In this document: positions 58,582 to 64,000 of the stretch, piece by piece
How the letters are laid out: every line of letters starts with the position of its first letter
Numbering within the stretch: the stretch's first letter is position 1
Assembly (NCBI RefSeq): GCF_022179465.1
Contig: NZ_BPQV01000012.1
Coordinates: 62,001 to 126,000, forward strand
DNA: 64,000 nt
From: Methylobacterium organophilum
GTDB lineage: Bacteria > Pseudomonadota > Alphaproteobacteria > Rhizobiales > Beijerinckiaceae
Reading direction: 5' to 3'
Position numbers and translations under genes: made by a program
Notes under the pieces: model-generated
Seen by the model: the letters and a program-made list of their open reading frames with translations, nothing else
Databases searched by the model: none
What the model was told of the DNA's origin: nothing

Positions 58582-58622
58582 TGGTGAGCGCGCTGGGACT
58601 CGAACCCAGACCTACAGATTAA
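58582..58622 (-). tRNA. 3' fragment of tRNA-Lys (partial, about 41 bases)
   Basis: On the minus strand the sequence runs from the anticodon-loop side (TTAATCTG) through the variable loop, a perfect T arm (CTGGG TTCGAGT CCCAG), acceptor strand CGCGCTC, discriminator A and encoded CCA. The stem and loop fit tRNA-Lys(TTT). The D arm and 5' acceptor half are missing; the bases beyond are AT-rich and unrelated. Non-functional. Such 3' tails are typical attachment-site footprints of integrases. Confidence 0.75.
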
Positions 58623-58779
58623 GTTAATTGCCGATCGGAAAAAGCAATTATAAATCAATGATCTGTGTGTCCAGGGCAGGCATGACGAACGAGCGAAATC
58701 CATATACGAGCGACCTGGGTTTGGACACAGCCTGAGCGCCTCGTAGAGGCCCCTCCCCTATCAGGCCGATCCGGTGGCA
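58623..58779. other. AT-rich segment with no gene
   Basis: Follows the tRNA fragment. No supported gene. The IS5-type remnant begins somewhere in its last part. Confidence 0.4.
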
Positions 58780-59100
58780 TGGGTCGCTCGCGCGGCGTCC
58801 GACATGCTGGGCGGGTTGGGCGCAGGTCAGATCCTGCTGGGTGATCGGGCCTACGACAGCGACGCGTTGCGCGTCCAGATGGCTGAGCAGGGCGCGTAGG
58901 CTAACTTGAGGCCGATGCCCAACCGCAAGCAGGTGCCGGCTTTCAGCCTGTTCCCCTACAAGTACCGCAATCTCGTCGAGCGCTTCTTCAGCAAGATCAA
59001 TCACTTCCGAGCCGTCGCCACGTGCTACGACAAGGATCCCGAGAACTTCCTGGCCAGCGTCAAGCTCGCAGCCGTGCGGGTCTTACTACGAACTTTATGA
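58780..59100 (+). pseudogene. IS5-family transposase, C-terminal remnant
   Basis: In one frame the sequence reads GLGAGQILLGDRAYDSDALR with the catalytic-region DRAYD, then an amber codon where relatives have Trp (QGA-stop-ANLRPMPNRKQVP), then YRNLVERFFSKINHFRAVATCYDK, the YREK-like motif of IS5 elements, and ends FLASVKLAAVRVLL. The N-terminal half is absent. It is inactive. Confidence 0.8.
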
Positions 59101-59417
59101 GTCCCTTACCTATTCCACGACCTATGCAAATTTTCTGGCAGTGCCAGCTTGGTTGTCGAAGTCTCGGGGAGTCAAAATGGCTCACGCCTCTCAAGCAGTT
59201 GGCTATATTAAATCTGTATGTTTTTATATTTTTTGTTTTCTGGAAAATTATTCTGATTATGTTCGGTCATTGTTGAACTTTGAAAAATCGAGATGATTTT
59301 ATCGATATTGGTGGCTTTCGTGACGTTGCACACATCAATTGCGAGCCGAATGATTCAACTATAACGCGTTCGAACTTAAGCCAGAAACTCGAACGCGCCA
59401 TCAGAGGAAGAGGTGTT
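59101..59417. other. AT-rich leader region
   Basis: Spacer before the double-glycine peptide gene. The reading frame of that gene is open back to a TTG at 59280, but no ribosome binding site supports that start. It may hold the promoter. Confidence 0.4.
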
Positions 59418-59663
59418 ATGAATTATTTTTTAAATTCCCCAGAAGCTTTCGAAAATCTAAACGATGCGCAGCTCGATGGTATCGTGGGTGGATGGTCATT
59501 TTTTCCTCGCCCAGATATTCACAGAATTGATTGGAAAGACGGAAAATATGTAACAACTGCCATTCATAAATACAAAGATGGTAAATATGAATTAGATAAA
59601 AGTGCGCTTGAAGAGTTGAGGAAAATCAATGGAGGGATATATACTGGAGCCGTCGGGATATAG
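59418..59663 (+). CDS. putative peptide precursor with double-glycine leader motifs
   Basis: 81 residues. AGAGGAAGAGG precedes the ATG at 59418. Residues 1-25 fit a bacteriocin/RiPP-type leader ending LNDAQLDGIVGG, with the cleavage pair Gly24-Gly25. The following part is WSFFPRPDIHRIDWKDGKY and onward, rich in Lys, Tyr and Asp, with no cysteine. Near the end a second such motif occurs, LEELRKINGG (Gly72-Gly73), leaving IYTGAVGI. The gene is AT-rich unlike the core. No peptidase-transporter or modification enzyme is in the window. Possible roles are a secreted signal or antimicrobial peptide; this is inference. Confidence 0.6.
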   Translation: MNYFLNSPEAFENLNDAQLDGIVGGWSFFPRPDIHRIDWKDGKYVTTAIHKYKDGKYELDKSALEELRKINGGIYTGAVGI

Positions 59664-59710
59664 ATTTTCTACAGAACTATGAGAATAAAAATAAAATATT
59701 TCCTGAGTTT

Positions 59711-59917
59711 GTGACCTCAATCGTGCCTTGGATCGGGCTTAATGGCAGGTTGCTGCATGTACTAGCTGTAGCTTGCCAAATGGCTCGATCCGAAGGGGCT
59801 GCGGTCGATGCCTCGGCTCTCGCCCGATCCGTTATCGCGCGCCTGGAATCCACGACCGTTCAGCACGGGGCTGCCCTGCGCCGCGCCATCCTTGCCGCGC
59901 CGGTGGTCCGTGAGTGA
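59711..59917 (+). CDS. hypothetical small protein
   Basis: 68 residues from a GTG. Contains LLHVLAVACQMARSEGAAVDASALARSVIARLE, cited in part, which is predicted helical. No family recognised. Its last codons overlap the next small frame (GTGAGTGA), which argues weakly for a real pair. Could be the remnant of a phage or plasmid gene. Confidence 0.35.
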   Translation: MTSIVPWIGLNGRLLHVLAVACQMARSEGAAVDASALARSVIARLESTTVQHGAALRRAILAAPVVRE

Positions 59918-60050
59918 CGAACCGCCCGCCCAGCACTTCGAGCGCTACCTGAAGGATGCGGATCGGGCCTGCCGGAGCGCTATCGCAACCTGGGCTGGCC
60001 ACGACCTCAACCCGCACCGTTTCTCTTCCGGGCCGTTCTGCGGACAATGA
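59910..60050 (+). CDS. hypothetical small protein overlapping the previous frame
   Basis: 46 residues from a GTG inside the end of the preceding frame: SDEPPAQHFERYLKDADRACRS and HDLNPHRFSSGPFCGQ are its parts. Higher GC than the AT-rich DNA around it. No family recognised. Low confidence. Confidence 0.35.
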   Translation: MSDEPPAQHFERYLKDADRACRSAIATWAGHDLNPHRFSSGPFCGQ

Positions 60051-60742
60051 AGCTCATCAATGCTCAGTCGGTCGGGCTTTTAAAATTTCTCCGAAGATAT
60101 ATCCAATTTCGATGAGTACTTTTCTCGGCGCCCTGCAGGCCATGCATAATTTTCATTTTGCGAATAATTTATTAGTTTGATTGTCAATTCGTGAATATAA
60201 GTAATTCATATTATATTTCGTCATCTTTGAGAGATTTTGAAGGCAACGCTATCTGCCTTGACTCGATATCTCGCGCAGAAATGCTGGCAGATAAAATTTA
60301 ATCAGTCCACGAATTGCAGGTTGCAATGTCTCGTCGTTTTGCCAATCAGGATGCTCGGCTTGGTCGCGCACGCCATCGGTCGCGTGTTGTGCTAGATCGC
60401 CCGAGGGCGGTCTGCCTTCTGGACGCGCCCGACGATTTACAGCGATCTATCCGGGAGCAGACATTGCAGAGCGGCTGCCTATGCTCAAGGTGCTCACCCG
60501 GGGCGTCGCGCTCGTCATCGGTGGTCAGGAGTACAGGTATCGCCTTCTTAGGGACTTGCCCTCCTCCCTGTTTGACTCCGTCGTCCGGAATATGTGGAGC
60601 TAGTCCGTCGTCTCGCAATCCTTGATCTTGCCGACCAAGGTCAAACTCTTGGGCAATGCCAGCTTTCAGCCGCTGTCGCTCTCGAAGCGTGCTTTATAGA
60701 GTAGCAGCCCGACGGAAGCGAACGCGTATCCATAAGAGTCTG
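60051..60742. other. region with no firmly supported gene
   Basis: AT-rich to about 60330, then mixed. One frame (about 60391-60603, plus strand) encodes IYPGADIAERLPMLKVL and VIGGQEYRYRLLRDLP, which reads like protein but has no start codon or ribosome binding site. It may be a decayed gene. No repeat or RNA is evident. Confidence 0.4.
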
Positions 60743-62131
60743 TCACGATCGCAGTGTGATCAATCGGTCCGCGATCCGCTCGGCCATCTCCGCGTCATGC
60801 GTGACGAAGAGGATGGCGAGACCGTCACGCTCGCTTGCCTCGCGCAGCATCCCCGCAACCTGCATCTGGTTGATGGGATCGAGGCGCGACGTCGCCTCGT
60901 CCGCGAACAGAAAGACGGGATCGAGCAAGAGCACGCGTGCCAGGGCGAACCTCTGTAGTTCACCACCTGAGAGTTCACCGGGGCGCTGCTTTCGAAGACG
61001 AGGCGACAGCTTCAGGCGAGAGAGCAGCGCCTCGACACGCTCCAGGTCCAAGCCATGCCTTCGCGCCAGGTGGTCGAGCGCCCGTCCCATGTTCTGGTGC
61101 GGCACGAAAGCCGCCGGAGGATCCTGGTAGAGCTTCTGGAACCTGTTCGGTGCGGCACCCGGTGCGCGTTGGACCCAGCCGCGATCCGGCCTCTCGGTAC
61201 CGACGAGGATGTTACCGAGCGTGGTCTTGCCGCTGCCGCTCGGGCCGACCACGGCGACGATCTCGCCCGCACGGACTTGGACGCTCAGGTCCATGAACAG
61301 TCGCCGGCGCCCGAACACTTTCGCCAAGCCCGTCCCATTGATCACGACGGAGCCTAGCTGCCGCGGCGCGCAGTGCGGCCAGGTGCTCGGGTCGGCGTCG
61401 ATCAGCGCCCGCGTGTAGGGATGGACGGGCGCATCGAGGACCTCCGCCGTCGGCCCCGCCTCGACCGCATGCCCGTCGAGCATCACGCAGGTCGTGCCGC
61501 CAAGGGCACGGGCCAGCGCGATGTCGTGCGTGATCGTCAGGAGTAAGCGCCCGGCCGCGACCTCGCGCTGCAGCCGCGCGACGACATCGCCACGCAAGAC
61601 GCCGTCGAGGCCCTTACTAGGCTCGTCGGCGAGAAGGATTGGGGCTTCCGCCGCGTGCGCCATGGCGAGTGCGAGGCGCTGGCACATGCCGCCCGACATC
61701 TGGAACGGGTAATGCCCATCCGCCTCGGTGAGGCCGACCTCGTCAAGCCCGGCGGCGGCGTGACGGTCCGCGTCGCGTCGACGGTGCACGTACCGGTGGA
61801 CCTCGGCGAGTTGCCCCTTAGCCCGCATTGTCGGATCGAGGGCGGTCCAGGGCTCTTGGGGGAGGAGACCGATGCGCCGTCCCCATAGGTTCCGTCGCGC
61901 CGCGCCGTCGAGGCGCAGGAGATCCGCGCCATCGAGGAGGATACGGCCGCTCGCGACGAGACCCGGCGGCAAGGTCCCCATGATGGCCTGGGCCACGAGC
62001 GACTTGCCCGAACCGGACTCGCCGAGCAGTGTCAGCGGCTCGCCCCGCCCGACCGCAGCCGAGAAGCCGGAGACCAGAACCCGGCCTTCCGTGCGGATCG
62101 TGAGATCCTCGATGCGTAGGGCTGTCGTCAC
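60743..62131 (-). CDS. peptide/nickel-type ABC importer, fused double ATPase (DppD-DppF type)
   Basis: 462 residues from a GTG that overlaps the permease stop (GTGA). It has two complete ATPase modules in one chain. Module 1: GESGSGKSLVAQ, MSGGMCQRLALAMA and LLADEPSKGLD. Module 2 from about 250: VGPSGSGKTTLGN, LSGGELQRFALARVL and LFADEATSRLD. Such fusions replace separate OppD/OppF-like subunits. Domain 1 ends in the VHPYTRALI motif of oligopeptide ATPases. It is the last gene of the operon. Confidence 0.92.
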   Translation of the reverse strand: MTTALRIEDLTIRTEGRVLVSGFSAAVGRGEPLTLLGESGSGKSLVAQAIMGTLPPGLVASGRILLDGADLLRLDGAARRNLWGRRIGLLPQEPWTALDPTMRAKGQLAEVHRYVHRRRDADRHAAAGLDEVGLTEADGHYPFQMSGGMCQRLALAMAHAAEAPILLADEPSKGLDGVLRGDVVARLQREVAAGRLLLTITHDIALARALGGTTCVMLDGHAVEAGPTAEVLDAPVHPYTRALIDADPSTWPHCAPRQLGSVVINGTGLAKVFGRRRLFMDLSVQVRAGEIVAVVGPSGSGKTTLGNILVGTERPDRGWVQRAPGAAPNRFQKLYQDPPAAFVPHQNMGRALDHLARRHGLDLERVEALLSRLKLSPRLRKQRPGELSGGELQRFALARVLLLDPVFLFADEATSRLDPINQMQVAGMLREASERDGLAILFVTHDAEMAERIADRLITLRS

Positions 62132-62964
62132 CGGACTGTGCCTCCGCGCGCGGTGAGCTGCAGGCCGAGCACCAGCAGGAAGATCAGGATCCCGGGCATC
62201 AGCACTGCCAGCGGCGCCTCGGCGTAGTAAGGCAGGAGCTCGACGATCATGCTGCCGAGCTCGGGCGTCGGCGGCTGCAGGCCGACGCTGATCGCCGACA
62301 GGGTCGAGATCGCCAGGATGGCCGTGCCCATCGCGAAGGAGGCCAGGGTCAGGAGGAGTGGCGTGATCTCCGGCAGCACGTGGTGGCGCAGGATGTAGAA
62401 CGTGCCGAAGCCGAGCAGGCGCGAGGCCTCGATCCGCGGCTCGACGAGCAGACGCGCCGTCGTGGTGCGGGCGACGCGGAAGAACTCGACCCAGAGCGAG
62501 AGCGACAGGCCGAGGTAGAGCGGAAGGAAATGACCCGGCGCGAACGCCAGCAGGAGCAGCACGAGCAGCAGCCCCGGCAGGGCGAGGACAATGTCGGACA
62601 GGGCCACGAGGATCCGTTCCGTCACGCCGCCGTGCCAAGCCGCCAGCACGCCGAGCAGGAGCCCCGGCACCGCGGCGCTCAGCATGGTCAGCAGCGCCAT
62701 GCCGAAGGAGAGCCGGGCCCCGTGGGCGAGCCGCGCCAGCAGGCTGCGCCCGTAATGGTCGGCCCCGAGCAGGAAGTCGCCGCCGATCGGCGCCAGGCTC
62801 GCGGACAGGTCCTGGCGGGCGGGATCGGCGCTGACGAGGACCGGGCCCAGGAGCGCGAAGGCCGCGAGCAGGGTGAGCAGCCCGAGACCGACGCGGCGCG
62901 AGATCGGCCAAGGGTCCGAACGCAGAGGCGCCGTACCGGCGAGGTCCTGCATCTGGATCGTCAT
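62128..62964 (-). CDS. ABC permease, DppC-like
   Basis: 278 residues with about six helices. Has FLLGADHYGRSLLARLAHGARLSFG, the usual DppC early motif, and an EAA-type loop around RIEASRLLGFGTFYILRHHVLPEI. Its ATG overlaps the previous permease by four bases. The transported solute cannot be told from sequence. Confidence 0.92.
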   Translation of the reverse strand: MTIQMQDLAGTAPLRSDPWPISRRVGLGLLTLLAAFALLGPVLVSADPARQDLSASLAPIGGDFLLGADHYGRSLLARLAHGARLSFGMALLTMLSAAVPGLLLGVLAAWHGGVTERILVALSDIVLALPGLLLVLLLLAFAPGHFLPLYLGLSLSLWVEFFRVARTTTARLLVEPRIEASRLLGFGTFYILRHHVLPEITPLLLTLASFAMGTAILAISTLSAISVGLQPPTPELGSMIVELLPYYAEAPLAVLMPGILIFLLVLGLQLTARGGTVR

Positions 62965-63899
62965 CGGGCGGCCCCCAGGCGAGGGTCGAGGAGCCGGCAG
63001 AGCAGGTCGACCCCGAGGTTCAGGAGGACGAACATCAGGCCCATGACGAGGGCGGCGCCCTGGACCATCGGCACGTCACGGGCGATGACTGCGTGCACCA
63101 GTGCGTGGCCGATGCCCGGATAGGCGAACAGCGACTCGACCACGACGACGCCCTCGATGAGGTAGACCGCCTGGAGGCCCAGGTAGGTGACGACCGGTAT
63201 GGCGGCGTTGCGCAACCCGTGCCGAACGAGCACTGCGCGCTCGGGCAGGCCCTTGAGCCGGGCGAAGCGGTAGTAGGTCGTGGCCCCGACCTCCGCGACG
63301 GCGTCGCGTGTCACGCGGCTCGACACGGCAGCGAGTCCTAGCGCCAGGGTCAGGCTGGGCAGCGCCATCTCGCGCCAGGTGCCGTAGCCGGCGGGCGGCA
63401 ACCATTCGAGCCGGATGCTGAAGACCAGCATCAGCATGAGGCCGAGGACGAAGGGGGGCAGCGCCCGCAAAGCCACGGCTCCGATCAGCGCGAGGCGGTC
63501 GAGGCCCGATCCAGCCCGCAGGCCGCTCACGAGGCCGAGCGGCAGGCCGATCAGCAGGGACAGGATGAGGGCGCAGGCGGCGAGCCACAAGCTGGGCCCG
63601 AGCTGGCTCACGAGTTCTTCCGAGACCGACTCACCGCTGACCAAGGAGTTGCCGAGGTGTCCCCGGGCGAGTTCGCCGAACCAGCGCAGCAGCAGTTCCG
63701 GCCAGGGTCGATCGAGGCCAAGTTCCTGCCGGACGGCCTCCGCGGCCTGCCCAGTGAGCGCGTCCGGGCCGTAACGGTCGGCGGCGATGCGGAAGGCCCC
63801 GTCGCCGGGCAGAACCCTGACGAGGGCGAAGCACAAGCCGCCGACGACGAGCGCGACGAGCACGGCCTGGACCAGCCGCCCGAGGAGAAGGCGCGTCAT
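62961..63899 (-). CDS. ABC permease, DppB-like
   Basis: 312 residues with six helices. The first, LVQAVLVALVVGGLCFALVRVLPGD, leads to the long periplasmic loop typical of DppB/OppB, with LGLDRPWPELLLRWFGELARGHLGNSL; the EAA-type loop is ARLKGLPERAVLVRHGLRNAAIPV. The ATG overlaps the stop of the binding-protein gene. Confidence 0.93.
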   Translation of the reverse strand: MTRLLLGRLVQAVLVALVVGGLCFALVRVLPGDGAFRIAADRYGPDALTGQAAEAVRQELGLDRPWPELLLRWFGELARGHLGNSLVSGESVSEELVSQLGPSLWLAACALILSLLIGLPLGLVSGLRAGSGLDRLALIGAVALRALPPFVLGLMLMLVFSIRLEWLPPAGYGTWREMALPSLTLALGLAAVSSRVTRDAVAEVGATTYYRFARLKGLPERAVLVRHGLRNAAIPVVTYLGLQAVYLIEGVVVVESLFAYPGIGHALVHAVIARDVPMVQGAALVMGLMFVLLNLGVDLLCRLLDPRLGAAR

Positions 63900-64000
63900 G
63901 GTGTATTCCAGCGCATCTCGGCGAGCCCGTAGCTCCGTTCCAGGGGATCGGCGCGCACGCCGGCCACGCGCCGGTTGGCGACCACGGCCAACTCGGCCCA
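63896..64000 (-). CDS. ABC substrate-binding protein, 3' end only
   Basis: The last 34 codons of a gene entering from the right edge, ending VAGVRADPLERSYGLAEMRWNTP, a C-terminus of the kind seen in family-5 peptide/nickel-binding proteins. The stop overlaps the permease start (ATGA), so it is the first gene of the importer operon. Identity is inferred from position and this tail. Confidence 0.7.
   Translation of the reverse strand, partial: WAELAVVANRRVAGVRADPLERSYGLAEMRWNTP

Noticed and set aside
58582-58622. Functional tRNA gene
   Set aside because: Only the 3' part from the anticodon loop onward is present; no D arm or 5' acceptor strand can be found in the adjoining AT-rich sequence.
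59280-59417. TTG start at 59280 for the double-glycine peptide
   Set aside because: No ribosome binding site there, and the ATG at 59418 has one and places the leader motif at the usual distance from the N-terminus.

Overview
The window is GC-rich chromosomal DNA from an alphaproteobacterium of the Hyphomicrobiales, most likely Methylobacterium or Methylorubrum. The evidence is the gene content and protein style: a PmtA-like methyltransferase, trpE separated from trpGDC-moaC-moeA, an ECF41 sigma factor beside its carboxymuconolactone-decarboxylase partner, a large cyd block with an FnrN-type regulator, and an HWE-type sensor protein. The species call is inference; no marker RNA gene is present.

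Region 1 (1-29.9 kb) is conserved core. It holds glgP, a peroxiredoxin, yqgE, an exported protein, dnaK-dnaJ behind a clear RpoH-type promoter, a PmtA-like methyltransferase, small exported proteins, an L,D-transpeptidase, pyrG, secG, an RMF-like peptide, tpiA, a PpiD-type chaperone followed at once by trpE, a VOC protein, the ECF41 pair with its promoter, an ABC-F ATPase, moeA, moaC, trpC, trpD, trpG and leuB. Several gene pairs overlap by 1-10 bases and are probably translationally coupled.

Region 2 (about 30.0-33.4 kb) is a distinctly AT-rich accessory island. It contains an HNH-like remnant, a badly frameshifted IS1-family transposase, and a compact minus-strand array: a zinc-ribbon protein, a small conserved gene broken by an amber codon, a free-standing proteasome-like Ntn-hydrolase with the Thr1/Asp17/Lys33 pattern, and a small charged protein that overlaps it. 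This array is the best candidate for an undescribed system.

Region 3 (33.6-43.3 kb) is a microaerobic respiration cluster: FnrN-type regulator, universal stress protein, oxygen-independent hemN, cydC, cydD, and divergently cydA-cydB-cydX. Three FNR/FixK-type boxes lie upstream of usp, hemN and the cydD/cydA divergence, so the cluster looks like one regulon controlled by its own first gene.

Region 4 (43.2-51.6 kb) carries signalling and stress genes: a GGDEF-EAL protein, an SDR, a Crp-family regulator with a sensor kinase that lacks its phospho-acceptor histidine, a divergent response regulator, a DUF892 ferritin-like protein, murJ and a small exported protein. Region 5 (51.8-57.1 kb) is an apparent operon of a ring-opening amidohydrolase (cyanuric acid/barbiturate family) and a complete Pot-type ABC importer.

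Region 6 (57.2-60.7 kb) is accessory: a DUF2252 gene, a 3' fragment of tRNA-Lys (typical integrase footprint), an IS5-type transposase remnant, and an AT-rich gene for a peptide with two double-glycine leader motifs. Region 7 (60.7-64.0 kb) is a peptide/nickel-type ABC importer operon with a fused double ATPase; its binding-protein gene runs off the window.
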